From Limnochorda sp. L945t (GTDB lineage: Bacteria; Bacillota; Limnochordia; Limnochordales; Geochordaceae), in NCBI RefSeq assembly GCF_035593305.1, contig NZ_CP141615.1, positions 2,635,722 to 2,699,721 on the forward strand: a stretch of DNA of 64,000 nt. Reading direction: 5' to 3'. The translations under genes and the position numbers were made by a program. Of this stretch, positions 26,383 to 35,436 are shown piece after piece (within the stretch, counting starts at the first letter, position 1; every line of letters starts with the position of its first letter). The notes below the pieces were generated by a model. It was given only the letters and a program-made list of their open reading frames with translations, had not been told where the DNA came from and did not search any database.

Positions 26383-27674
26383 GCCTGGTCGGCCTGGATC
26401 CCCTTCTGGTGCTCCTGGGCAGCTTCGGCCTCCTCGTCGCCTTGCAGGTGCCCATCGCATTCGCTCTTGGCTTGAGCGGGGCGGCAGTGCTGTACACCAC
26501 GCAGATGGGATTCAGGATGCTGGCGGACCTCATGTTCGCCAACATCGCCAAGTTCTCGCTGCTGGCGATCCCCTTCTTCATCCTGGCGGGCGTCATCATG
26601 GGCGAGACGGGCATCGCAGAGCGCATCGTGCGGTTCGTCAAGCTGCTCGTGGGACAGGCGGTAGGTGGCCTTGCGGTGGTCACGGTGCTCGTCGGGATGT
26701 TTTGGGGGGCGGTGAGCGGATCGGGGCCGGCGTCGGTGGCCGCCCTGGGCCCCATCTTGATCCCGGCGATGGGCAAGGAGGGCTACGAGCGGTCATTCGC
26801 AACGTCCATCACGTGCATGGCGGCGGCCCTCGCCATCGTGATCCCTCCCAGCATCGCGCTCGTGGTCTATGGGGTGCTCGCGGAGACGTCCATTGCCCGG
26901 CTTTTCCTGGCCGGTATCGTGCCGGGCGTCCTGGTGGGGCTCTTCCTCATCGGCTACGCGGTATGGCTGTCGCGCAAACACGGATGGCGGGGAGGCACGC
27001 GGGGCTCCTGGCGGGATCTGTGGATAGCGGGAAAGGACGCTTTCTGGGGTCTACTCACCCCGGCCATCATCCTGGGCGGGGTGTACGGCGGGGTCGTAAC
27101 CCCCACTGAGGCGGCCGTGGTTGCGGTCATGTGGGGGCTCTTCGTAGGCGGCGTCATTTACCGCACTCTCACCGTGGCCAAACTCTACCGCATTCTGGTC
27201 GAAGCCGCCACATCGTCGGCGGTGGTCATGCTGGTGGTCGCCTTCGCCGGCGTCTTCGCATGGGTGATGGCCACTCAGGGTATCGTGGACCGCATGGCCC
27301 AGGCGCTTCTCTCGATCGCGTCCAACCCGGTGACGGCGCTTCTCGTGATCAACCTGCTGCTGCTCATCCTGGGGATGCTGATGGACGCCATCTCTATCAT
27401 GTACATCACCCTTCCCATCCTGCTCCCGGTCGCACGGCACTTCGGGTGGGATCCGGTCTGGTTCGGGCTGGTGGTCACCGTCAACCTCGCCATCGGGCTC
27501 GTCACGCCGCCCGTAGGGATTAATCTGTACGTCGGCGCCCATATCGCGGGCGTTCCCTTCGACCGCCTGGCGTCTCGGGTGTGGCCCATCGTGGCCGTTT
27601 CCGTGGCGGCCTTGCTGCTGCTCACGTACGTACCGGAAATCACGTTGTGGCTGCCGCGACTCGTGATGGGGTAA
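26379..27674 (+). CDS. dctM: TRAP transporter large permease DctM
   Basis: The 431-residue permease has about twelve helices and is the transport channel, driven by an ion gradient. LLAIPFFILAGVIMGETGIA near residue 65, GMFWGAVSGSGPASVAALG near residue 108, and LVTPPVGINLYV near residue 375 are the family signatures. A short-chain dehydrogenase remnant begins four bases after its stop, which marks an old recombination joint. Confidence 0.95.
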   Translation: MSLVGLDPLLVLLGSFGLLVALQVPIAFALGLSGAAVLYTTQMGFRMLADLMFANIAKFSLLAIPFFILAGVIMGETGIAERIVRFVKLLVGQAVGGLAVVTVLVGMFWGAVSGSGPASVAALGPILIPAMGKEGYERSFATSITCMAAALAIVIPPSIALVVYGVLAETSIARLFLAGIVPGVLVGLFLIGYAVWLSRKHGWRGGTRGSWRDLWIAGKDAFWGLLTPAIILGGVYGGVVTPTEAAVVAVMWGLFVGGVIYRTLTVAKLYRILVEAATSSAVVMLVVAFAGVFAWVMATQGIVDRMAQALLSIASNPVTALLVINLLLLILGMLMDAISIMYITLPILLPVARHFGWDPVWFGLVVTVNLAIGLVTPPVGINLYVGAHIAGVPFDRLASRVWPIVAVSVAALLLLTYVPEITLWLPRLVMG

Positions 27675-27677
27675 TGA

Positions 27678-27767
27678 GGATGGGCAGTACTGTTCCTGGC
27701 CAGCAACCGCTCCAACTATGTAACCGGCCACACGCTGGACGTCAACGGCGGCAGCTACATGCGCTGA
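27678..27767 (+). pseudogene. C-terminal remnant of a short-chain dehydrogenase/reductase
   Basis: Only about 29 codons survive, reading AVLFLASNRSNYVTGHTLDV followed by NGGSYMR and a stop. This is the unmistakable end of a classical SDR (YVTGH..DVNGG). There is no start codon and the frame is closed by a TGA at 27675, right behind dctM. The rest of the gene has been deleted. The tail overlaps the end of the opposite-strand transporter gene by 13 bases. Confidence 0.8.
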
Positions 27768-28819
27768 GGCGGCGGGCCGGGAAGCGCCTCGGGAGGGGTC
27801 AGCTCGAGCTCGCGGGCTGGTTGCGGGAATGCGAGTGCGCGACGCCGCATGGCTGCTGCTGCCATCCTCGCCACCACCGCCGCCAGAGGTTCCTGCACGA
27901 TGAACGCCACCGTGGGCGCAAGCGGGGCCGGGGCCGGCAGGTAGAGCGCGGCGAGGGTAATGGCGAGCGCGGTGTTACGCGTGGTGGCCACGTAGGCCAG
28001 GGCAACGCCGTCTTCGGCGCCTGTGCGCTCGATCCACCGGCTCCACGCGAAGGCGGATGAGTACCCTACCACCTGCGCCCCGACGACGAGGGCCGCCATG
28101 ACGGCAGCCTCGGTGAGCGCGCCGCCCAGGTACGGCCGGACGCCGGCCGTGTTGATGAAGACGATGCTGAGCATCCCGGCCTTCGCAGCGAGACCGAGAT
28201 AGGGCCTCGCACGGGCGACACGTTGGGGCCAGAGGTGACCCGCCAGCAGGCCCCCTGCCGCCGGCAGGAGCACGAAGGCCGCGACGGTGGCGGTCATGTG
28301 CCATAAGAGCCCTGCTGCCTCGGGCGCGGTCGTCCCTGCCCCGCCCCCGTCCCCCGCGGTGACGAGGAGCCGGAAGACGGGCGTGATCCAGGCCGAGGTC
28401 ACCGCCACGCTCACCGTGGTCAACACCACGGCGAGCGCCACGTTGCCCCCGGCGATCTGCGTCCACAGGGATGAGACCGCTGCGGCCGGGCCAAACCAGA
28501 GCAGACCGAAGGAGCGAGACCACACCGCCTCCGTCCCGAAGGCAGCCGCCGCGCCCGCCATTCCCAGTAGCCCGGTCACCCCGTAGCCGGTGACGAGAAG
28601 CCCGAGCGCAAGCGACGGCCGCCGGGAGAGGATCCGCAGCTCCTCCCAGCGGCACCGCGTGGTCGCCACCGCCATAGTGACGCCAAGCAAATACGGCGAG
28701 AGCCCCTTGTACCGGTAAATCGCCTCCCCTGCCGCGATCCCCGCGCCGATGGCCCCCACGACGAACACCAGCAGCCACCGCTGCAGCCATGCATCCAGGC
28801 GGGCTGCTCGCCGGTCCAT
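27755..28819 (-). CDS. Bile acid:sodium symporter (BASS)/ACR3-like membrane protein
   Basis: A 354-residue protein with about ten hydrophobic helices. The segments AYVATTRNTALAITLAALYL and FIVQEPLAAVVARM look like the second-half signature of the BASS superfamily, which includes organic anion importers and arsenite exporter ACR3. No conserved ACR3 cysteine is visible, so arsenite export is not favoured. The ATG at 28819 is selected for the GGAGGCGAG site upstream. It is followed on the same strand by nothing and preceded by the WYL regulator gene, 85 bases away, which may control it. Confidence 0.7.
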   Translation of the reverse strand: MDRRAARLDAWLQRWLLVFVVGAIGAGIAAGEAIYRYKGLSPYLLGVTMAVATTRCRWEELRILSRRPSLALGLLVTGYGVTGLLGMAGAAAAFGTEAVWSRSFGLLWFGPAAAVSSLWTQIAGGNVALAVVLTTVSVAVTSAWITPVFRLLVTAGDGGGAGTTAPEAAGLLWHMTATVAAFVLLPAAGGLLAGHLWPQRVARARPYLGLAAKAGMLSIVFINTAGVRPYLGGALTEAAVMAALVVGAQVVGYSSAFAWSRWIERTGAEDGVALAYVATTRNTALAITLAALYLPAPAPLAPTVAFIVQEPLAAVVARMAAAAMRRRALAFPQPARELELTPPEALPGPPPQRM

Positions 28820-28904
28820 GACCAACTCTCGCCTCCGCCTCCTCCGGGCCTTTCCCGAGCGGTGGGCCTTTGCGGCGAGGGTTCGGGGCGTCGCCGCCTT
28901 TCCC

Positions 28905-29897
28905 TCAGCCCGCGTGGTAGAGCGCAGCTGCAGCCCGGTACTCGGCGCCGAGCTGCTCCCGAAGCGGTGCCGGCTCCAGCACCTCACAGGACCGGCCCCA
29001 GGAACGTATCCAAGGCACGAGTTCGAGAGTGTGCCCGACCCGCAGGGTAAGGATGCACCCCCCGTCCGGAGTATCCTCGATGTGCTGCGAAGGGTGCCAG
29101 TGGCTTTCCTTGACCCGACGGGTCACGTCAGGGGTGAAGCGCAGCCTCACGGTTACCGGATCGGGCGACCCCATGATCCCCCACGCGTTCTGCAAGACGG
29201 CAGCGGGATCGAAGTTGGCGGGCTCCTCGAAGCGCTCGTCCAAGAGCCGTGCTCCGGTCATGCGCTCGATCTTCAGGGTGACGATGGACCGGAAATAGGT
29301 CTCCTCGTACCCCAGCACATAGGCGGCCAATCCAGGGGCTATCGGTTCGAGGAAATACGGGTGTAGTACATAGGGGTGGGCCGCACGTCCTTCAGCTGAC
29401 CGGTACAGCACCCGCACCTTTCGGCGCTCAATCCAGCCAAGCGTCAAGCTCTCCAACGCCTGAACGAACTCTCGATTACGCGGGCTTCCTTCCATCTGGC
29501 GCGCGGCCTGGCGAGCCTGCGTACGAACCGGCTCCGGAAAGCGAAGCGAAAGCTTTTCCAGAGCGCTCACTGCGTGGGGGTTGAACTCGTCGGCCATACG
29601 AACCAGCAGCCGTGCGGCGAAGAACAGCGCAACCGCCTCGTGGATCGTCAGTCGCACCGTACCGACGTATTGGTCCTGCAGCACGGCCCATCGACCCCGG
29701 CCCGGGTTCCATAGAGGGACGTGCGCGTTGGACAGCGCTCGAAGGTCTCGGTAGACGGTTTGCCGTCTAACCCCAAGACGCCGTGCAATCTCCGAGGGGC
29801 GGACCCCCTTGTCTCCGGCCCCGATCAGGGTCTGCTCGAGAATGCGCAGTCGCTCGGCTTTGCTGGTGATACGGTCTTGCGTGGCAATGGCCTCCAT
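28905..29897 (-). CDS. WYL-domain transcriptional regulator
   Basis: The 330-residue protein starts with a winged helix-turn-helix of the HTH_11/DeoR type (RPSEIARRLGVRRQTVYRDL near residue 33). The middle and C-terminal parts form a WYL domain with YVLHPYFLEPIAPGLAAYVL near residue 185 in place of the canonical W-Y-L strand, and a WCX-like end. WYL domains bind ligands, often nucleic acids or nucleotides, and switch repression. No CRISPR or defence genes lie nearby. A GGGAG site six bases before the ATG supports the start. Confidence 0.85.
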   Translation of the reverse strand: MEAIATQDRITSKAERLRILEQTLIGAGDKGVRPSEIARRLGVRRQTVYRDLRALSNAHVPLWNPGRGRWAVLQDQYVGTVRLTIHEAVALFFAARLLVRMADEFNPHAVSALEKLSLRFPEPVRTQARQAARQMEGSPRNREFVQALESLTLGWIERRKVRVLYRSAEGRAAHPYVLHPYFLEPIAPGLAAYVLGYEETYFRSIVTLKIERMTGARLLDERFEEPANFDPAAVLQNAWGIMGSPDPVTVRLRFTPDVTRRVKESHWHPSQHIEDTPDGGCILTLRVGHTLELVPWIRSWGRSCEVLEPAPLREQLGAEYRAAAALYHAG

Positions 29898-30219
29898 CTT
29901 GGCTCCCGGACGCCCGACGTTCTCCCGATAGTCCTACCATCTTCTTAGTAGCGTTACCCGAAACGACAACGGGGCCGCGGCCACGGGCCGCGGATGCAGC
30001 TAACGACGCAGACGATCGTCTGCTAAGGCTACGCTTCAATGGAGCCACGTGCCACCGTGCCGCATGCCGAGGCGATACCATAGCTGCTGACCGGCATACG
30101 GGGTAGCCGGGGTTAGGGCAACGCGATTGTACCACGCGTGCATGACTGTTGGAGAGGGCCAGCTTCCGTGGGTATGTGTCAAGCCCCGGTGGGGTTTTGT
30201 GAGACCCCGCCAGTCCCTC
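29898..30219. other. Gene-free stretch with two strong inverted repeats
   Basis: The 322 bases hold no credible gene. CCGCGGCC at 29975-29982 and GGCCGCGG at 29986-29993 form an eight-base hairpin with an ACG loop. GCAGACGATCGTCTGC at 30008-30023 is a perfect 16-base palindrome, a possible operator for the WYL regulator whose gene starts 110 bases away. The right part (from about 30175) probably belongs to the end of the decayed ISLre2-like element. Confidence 0.5.
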
Positions 30220-31687
30220 CTATAGCCGGGCCCCCCACGGCGCAGCCCAGGCCAGGCGGCTGCGCAACGCCACGCCCGTGGCCGTCTGACGGGCGTCGGG
30301 GTGGCTCAGTATCGGCACATGGGCCTGAAGCCAAGCTTGCGGGTCGATCTCGACCAGCCCCCGGCGAACTTTCCGGGCCAGCCGGACCAGCACCGGCTGC
30401 TCCGATCGCACCGGCCAGCTCCCGGCCGTCCAGTTGGCCAGCCACCCCTTCAGCCGCCCCTCGTGGCGCAGGCAGCGCAGTTGCATCATGGGGTGGGCCC
30501 CCCGGCGCGACCAGGCCGCTTTCCCCTTGAGCCGGTCTGCGACCACGTGGCGGACCGACGGCTCTGTCGCCCCCAGCCCCCGAGCCGGCTCGGGTAACGG
30601 CTGGTCGCGCAGCCGCCAGTCATCCAACCCGTCCCGGTTCGCCTCCAGGTAAGCCCGTACCCGCTCCAGCTCCTCCTTCGCCACGGCACAGGCCGGGTCG
30701 GCTTTCGCCTGGTCGAACACGGCCACCAGCCTCGCCCAATCCCCTCGCCGGGCCGCCTGCTTGGCCCGGCGCAGCAGGGGCGTATGCCACCCCAGGACCG
30801 CTCCAGCGCCGCATTGCGATGAAACGGATCGAGGTGCCACTCTTCTATGCCCAGCCACGCCCGACCCTCTTGGGCCCACGCAGCCCCGTCGCTGTTGCCC
30901 ACCAACCGCCGCACCCGGCGGGGGTCGTAGCGCTCGACGAAACGTAGCAATCCCCTCGACCAAAACTCCTCGGTCTGCAGATCCCCGCCCCAAACAGACT
31001 TCCCTTTCAGCCGAAAACGCCGGCCGGCCGGGCTTTCCGGCTCCCAGCCCTCGTGCAAAACGCCGAGCTTCAACTCCCAGCGCCGCTGCTTTTCCCGCTG
31101 CAGCGCCACCCATACCCCCCGTCGACCTCACAGATCACCGCCGTCGCCTCACGCCCTTCGCCGGGAGGCAGCTCGCCCGTTTGCTCCATCGCCTCCACCG
31201 CCCGGCGCTGCTCGGCCTCCCGGCTCGCGCCTGCCTCCTGCACCCAGCGATGGATGGTCTGGGCGCTCACAGGGATCCCGGCTTCGGCCAGGATCGCCGC
31301 CGCCACCCGAAAGGGATGGCGCGTCGCCAGTTCCACCGCCCACTCCTGGACCCCGGGGCTGAAACGCTCCCTGTGGGGCAGCCCCAGCTTGTCGTCGAGC
31401 GGGCAGCACTCCTCCCAGGACCCGTCGGGGCGACGCCGCCGGTACATGCGGCGTTGCAGCCGGTACTCCAGCCCCCAAAGCCCTGTCACCCGCTTGGTCT
31501 TACGCCCCACCGACTTCCATCCGCGACCCGGGGGCGAAAGGCTCTCGTCGATGCGCCGGACGGCCGCTTCGACCAGCTCGGCGACCTTGGCCAAGACGGT
31601 GGCCACGATGAACCGCTCCAGGTCCTTGAACGACCGGATGTCGCTGGGTACAATGAAGCCAAGCTCCATGAAGACCCCGCCTTCCAT
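30220..31687 (-). pseudogene. ISLre2-family transposase, broken by two frameshifts
   Basis: Three successive frames together give one protein of about 480 residues. The N-part (31687 to about 31105) includes FSPGVQEWAVELATRHPFRV and an ICEVDG stretch; the middle part (to about 30795) continues LQREKQRRWELKLGVLHEGW, then GNSDGAAWAQEGRAWLGIEE and LDPFHRNAALER; the C-part reads PLLRRAKQAARRGDWARL to the stop at 30220. This is the ISLre2/UPF0236 pattern. The first break is at a six-G run near 31105 (seven or four Gs would restore frame), the second near 30795 where one C or G is missing. It is therefore probably inactive, unless the runs reflect base-calling errors. Confidence 0.8.
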
Positions 31688-31729
31688 GGTGTGGTACTTT
31701 CAAGGCGGGGTCTTTTCGTTGCGATTTCC

Positions 31730-31762
31730 CACATCCCTCCAGCCTCAGGCTGGAGGGATGTG
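31730..31762. repeat. Perfect 15-base hairpin between two IS remnants
   Basis: CACATCCCTCCAGCC pairs with GGCTGGAGGGATGTG around a TCA loop, without a mismatch. No T-tract follows on either side, so it is not a normal terminator. It lies between the ISLre2-like gene start and the truncated IS256-like gene and may be an element end. Confidence 0.75.
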
Positions 31763-31813
31763 CCTCCCCTACCGGATCCTGACACCCATGCCCACCTAAA
31801 AGTTACTCATTGG

Positions 31814-32620
31814 ATGACGACCCTGTTTCGGGAGCGCCCCCTGAGTGAGCCGTATCCATACGTGTGGCTGGATGCGAAGGTGGTGAAGGTCCGCCAGGAC
31901 GGCCGGGTCGTGAACATGGCCGCGGTGGTGGCCATCGGGGTGCGCCAGACCGGCGAGCGAGAGGTGCTGGGCTATGCCATCGGCCAGGCCGAGAGCTACG
32001 AGTTCTGGAAAGAGTTTCTGCGGCACCTCGTCCATCACGGCCTCCAGGGGGTGCAACTCGTCATCTCCGACGCCCATGAGGGCCTCAAGAAGGCCATCGC
32101 GGAGTTCCTGGCAGGCGCCAGCTGGCAACGCTGCCGAGTCCATTTCGTGCGCAACCTGCTGGCCCAGGTGCCCAAGCACGCCCAGCCCATGGTGGCGGCG
32201 CTGGTGCGCACCGTCTTCGTCCAGCCGGACGCGGCGCTGGCCCGCGAGCAGCTCAGCAAGGTGGCGGAGAGCCTGCAGAGGCGCTACCCCAAGGCCGTCG
32301 AGCGCCTGCTCGAGGCAGCCGACGACGTGCTGACCTACATGACGTTTCCCCCGGAGCACTGGCGGCAGATCCACTCCACCAACCCCCTGGAGCGGCTCAA
32401 CCGGGAGATCGGGCGGCGCACGGACGTGGTGGGGATCTTTCCGAATGCGGACGCCGCGTTGCGCCTGGTAGGCGCCGTACTCCAGAAGCAGCACGACGAG
32501 TGGCTGGCCAGCCGCCGGTACTTCAGCCAGGAGTCGATGGCCAAGCTCGACGTCGCCCGGCCGAGCCGGAGCGAGAACAAAAGCGAGGTGATGCCGTCAC
32601 TGCCCAACGTGGCCGCGTAG
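31814..32620 (+). pseudogene. 5'-truncated IS256-family transposase
   Basis: The last 268 codons of a roughly 400-residue transposase remain. The family blocks are clear: YPYVWLDAKVVKV with the first catalytic aspartate, VISDAHEGLKKAI with the second, WQRCRVHFVRNLLAQ, and HSTNPLERLNREI with the glutamate. The N-terminal third and the left element end are lost near 31.8 kb. The right end, with a GTGTAAAATGGG block on the minus strand near 32650, is still visible. Its sequence differs from the intact IS256-type copy at 14.2 kb. Confidence 0.85.
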
Positions 32621-32995
32621 CAGGGAGGAGTCCGGTGGGAACCCATTTTACACCAGTTGCGGGGACGCCATCGGTTCACCCGACGCGGCCCCCGAGGCCT
32701 ACGAAGTCGTCCGGGGACATGCCTCGTGGCGATCGACGTGAATGCCTCACGGCTCGCAGCATGGCCCGCCGGGGCGCAGCACCCGGAGTACCTCTGGATC
32801 GCGGCCCGCCAGTCGGCTTCACGGGTCGCTGCGTCTTCCTACGGTGGCTGAACAGCATCTCGCCTCGGCTCGCGTGTGAATCACCTCGTTCTCCATCGGG
32901 CGCCTGGCCCATCCTCATGGCAGGAGGACAGCCCGGCGCGTTCACGAGAGCTACAATGGAACCACGAGCACCCCGGTGGACTTGCCGCAGTACGA
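32621..32995. other. Gene-free stretch after the truncated IS element
   Basis: The first 40-50 bases hold the right end of the truncated IS256-like element. I see no convincing gene in the remaining 320 bases: both strands have open frames, but their composition (Arg/Pro/Gly-rich, no known motif) is what out-of-frame GC-rich DNA gives. Confidence 0.6.
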
Positions 32996-33637
32996 CTACC
33001 AGGAAAACTGAGCTCCAATGTTGACGTGCAGGGCCACGTTGGGGACGTCGGCGTAGCCGTCCGCGATGGGGACCCGCGCCCATGCCGCCGTACTCTTGGT
33101 CTCGGCGACGAGCTGAAACCAGGACGTAAGGGGCAGCACGTAGGCTATTGCCCACGAGCCTGCAATGCCGGACAGGTAGTAACCCTCGAAGCTGATTTCA
33201 GCATGCGGGGGGTCGGCCAGCGTTTTCCCCCTGACGGTCGTTTCGGGATGCGTCAGTACCGGACCCAACCCAGCGCTGTACATCCATCGGCCGGCACGCC
33301 AGTACCGCTCGCCCAGAATCAGGTTGTATCCGTGGCTGACCCAAAAGGACTGCACGTCCGGGTGGCTCGTCAACAGGTAGAGCTTGTGATGGATGACCGA
33401 AAGGCCCCAAGTCTGTCCCGCCATGCGGATGGCGTAGTACGGAGCCTCATACAGTGGCCTGGTTTCCCACTCGGCACGGGCGATTCGGATGTCCTGCTCG
33501 CCCTTCTGGACAATGGTCAGTGGCATGGGTAGGTTCCAAGCGGTTCCGCCGGCCAGGGTCAGCGAAGCGGCGGCCACCGGCCATGCGGCCAACAGCACCA
33601 CGACGATTGCGGCAAGCGTGAGGGCGAAGTGACGCAT
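32996..33637 (-). CDS. Secreted protein, possible outer-membrane beta-barrel
   Basis: The 213-residue protein has a signal peptide (residues 1-23, ending PVAAAS). The rest alternates polar and aromatic residues in short strands separated by turns (GERYWRAGRWMYSAGLGPVL; EGYYLSGIAGSWAIAYVLPL) and ends in the aromatic triplet FSW, features common in outer-membrane barrels. I do not recognise the family; a resemblance to lipid A deacylase-like or small porin barrels is possible but unproven. The ATG at 33637 has GGAGGTG seven bases upstream. It points to a diderm envelope if the barrel reading is right. Confidence 0.6.
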   Translation of the reverse strand: MRHFALTLAAIVVVLLAAWPVAAASLTLAGGTAWNLPMPLTIVQKGEQDIRIARAEWETRPLYEAPYYAIRMAGQTWGLSVIHHKLYLLTSHPDVQSFWVSHGYNLILGERYWRAGRWMYSAGLGPVLTHPETTVRGKTLADPPHAEISFEGYYLSGIAGSWAIAYVLPLTSWFQLVAETKSTAAWARVPIADGYADVPNVALHVNIGAQFSW

Positions 33638-33846
33638 CGGCAAACACCTCCGGTAGTTGCTTTCTCGGCCTTTTGAAAGCGGTATCCGACCGGTCCATGC
33701 ATCGGAGCGGTGTCCACCGGCTTGAGTGCGTCCAGGGCTCTTTCGAGCCCAGGTGCACCAAAGGCCTACGCAAGCGCTCGGCGAACTGGTTTCCTGCGGC
33801 CGGCTCCAGGTCCGCATTGCCGAGGAGACAATGGGAGGGCTCGTGC

Positions 33847-34995
33847 ATGTCGCTGTCTACCGTCGAGGCGTGGTTCGATGGGTCGCTGTCATGGCTGAGC
33901 GGGTGGATGCGAGAGGCCGTCATCACGGCCGTTCTCGTGGGGCTGGCGCTGGCGGCCGTGCCGGCGGTGCGCTGGTGGTGGCACCGGGTCATGCTGCCCA
34001 TCGCCCGGCGCACGCCGACCACCCTGGACGTGACGCTCCTGTCGGCCACCGAGCGCTACGCCGCCCGGGCCGCCGCCTTTCTCGTCCTGTACGCCGCCGT
34101 CAACCGCCTGGCCGGCCTGCCCGCCCTCGAGGGCACGACGGGCGGGCGCATCCTCGACGGGGTCTTCTACGCGCTCATGGTGCTGGCGGTCACCCGCCTC
34201 CTGGTGGCGGCGACCGACGGGCTGGCCCGGTGGTACCTCACCGAGATGGCCCACCGCACCAGCACGCAGCTCGACGAACACTTCGTCCCCGTCGTGACCA
34301 GGGTCGCCGCCGTGACGGCCTACTTCATCGCGGCCACGGTGGTGCTGGCCCGGTTCAACATCAACGTGACGGCCCTGGTGACCACGGCTGGCGTGGCGTC
34401 GCTGGCGCTGGCGCTGGCGGCCCAGGAGACGCTGGCCAACATGTTCGCCGGGTTTACCATCATGCTCGACCGCTCGTACCGGGTCGGGGATCGGATTCGC
34501 CTCTCCGACGGCACCATGGGCGACGTGGTCGAAATCGGCCTTCGGGCGACCAAGATCCTCAACTTCGACAACGAACTGGTCATCATCCCCAACAAGGAGA
34601 TGGCCGCCGCCCGCATCGTCAACCAGAACTACCCCGACCTGCGGGTCAAGGTGCGCCCCAAGGTGGGCGTGTCGTACGCGACCGACGTCGAACGGGCCAA
34701 GCAGGTCATGCTCGAGGTGTGCATGAGCCACCCCAAGGTGTTGAAGGATCCGCCGCCGGGGGTGTACTTCACGGACTTCGGCCCGTCATCGCTCAACTTG
34801 CTGGGGCTGTGCTGGGTGGGGGATTATCGAGACGCCTTCCAGGTGCTCGACGAGCTCAACGTCGCCATCAAGAAGCGGTTCGATCGGGAGGGGATCGAGA
34901 TCCCGTTCCCTCAGCATGACGTCCACCTGCGGGCGCCGCTGCGGCTGGAGGGTCGCGAACCGGCGCGAGGCAGCGGGCCTGCGGCCCCGGGTTGA
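33847..34995 (+). CDS. MscS-family mechanosensitive ion channel
   Basis: A small-conductance tension-gated channel that releases osmolytes on hypo-osmotic shock. The 382-residue protein has four to five hydrophobic helices, then the pore-lining TM3 block ALVTTAGVASLALALAAQET and the beta-domain start MFAGFTIMLDRSYRVGDRI. The cytoplasmic part carries IPNKEMAAARIVNQNYPDLR and ends in a C-terminal extension. GGGAGGG lies about eight bases ahead of the ATG. It is divergent from the barrel-like gene. Confidence 0.92.
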   Translation: MSLSTVEAWFDGSLSWLSGWMREAVITAVLVGLALAAVPAVRWWWHRVMLPIARRTPTTLDVTLLSATERYAARAAAFLVLYAAVNRLAGLPALEGTTGGRILDGVFYALMVLAVTRLLVAATDGLARWYLTEMAHRTSTQLDEHFVPVVTRVAAVTAYFIAATVVLARFNINVTALVTTAGVASLALALAAQETLANMFAGFTIMLDRSYRVGDRIRLSDGTMGDVVEIGLRATKILNFDNELVIIPNKEMAAARIVNQNYPDLRVKVRPKVGVSYATDVERAKQVMLEVCMSHPKVLKDPPPGVYFTDFGPSSLNLLGLCWVGDYRDAFQVLDELNVAIKKRFDREGIEIPFPQHDVHLRAPLRLEGREPARGSGPAAPG

Positions 34996-35020
34996 CGCTC
35001 CGACCATGTGTTCGTATAAT
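34992..35020 (+). promoter_or_regulatory. Near-consensus sigma-70 promoter of the MntA/HepT pair
   Basis: TTGACG at 34992-34997 and TATAAT at 35015-35020 are 17 bases apart. The -35 box overlaps the mscS stop codon. The expected start point, near 35027, is one or two bases before an ATG at 35029, so the first message may be leaderless. Confidence 0.8.
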
Positions 35021-35028
35021 CCAGCCAG

Positions 35029-35436
35029 ATGCCGGACAGGGGCGGGCCGTTTCGTATGGGTCGCACAGCCGGAGAGCTCACGGACGAAGAAAGGAGAGCC
35101 TACCGCCGGGGGCTGCTCCGCCTGAGCGCATCGAAGCAGGCGGACGCAAAGCGGAGGGCCGGGGAGGCCCTGGCGGTCGCTCAACAGTGTGCCGCCATCT
35201 TGCGCCGGGAGTTCGGGGTGCGCCGGGTCTGGCTTTTCGGCTCGCTCGCCAGGGGCACGTTTGGGCCTGGCTCCGACGTCGACCTTGCCGTGGACGCGAT
35301 CGACGAAGGAGTGTTCCTGCGGGCGCTCGGCCGGCTCCTGAGCTTACGTCCCGACTTGCCCGTGGATCTGGTCGACCTGCGCCATGCGCGTGCGGGGCTG
35401 CGTGCCGCCGTCGAAAAGGAGGGTATCCCCCTGTGA
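35029..35436 (+). CDS. MntA-like minimal nucleotidyltransferase antitoxin
   Basis: The 135-residue protein carries the MNT signature GSLARGTFGPGSDVDLAV near residue 70, where glycine-serine binds nucleotide and the SDVD pair binds metal. In MntA-HepT systems this enzyme adds AMP to the toxin and neutralises it. The N-terminal 50 residues are an extra basic helical stretch. Either the ATG at 35029 (leaderless) or 35056 could be the start. The stop overlaps the next gene as GTGA. Confidence 0.8.
   Translation: MPDRGGPFRMGRTAGELTDEERRAYRRGLLRLSASKQADAKRRAGEALAVAQQCAAILRREFGVRRVWLFGSLARGTFGPGSDVDLAVDAIDEGVFLRALGRLLSLRPDLPVDLVDLRHARAGLRAAVEKEGIPL

Noticed and set aside
27755-28819. ACR3 arsenite exporter
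   Set aside because: The conserved cysteine of ACR3 is not seen and no ars genes are nearby.
28905-29897. A CRISPR- or defence-linked WYL regulator
   Set aside because: No repeats, Cas genes or other defence genes occur within the window.
32500-33155. Two frames of about 160-175 codons covering the gap after the truncated IS
   Set aside because: Composition is that of noncoding GC-rich DNA, no ribosome site and no motif.
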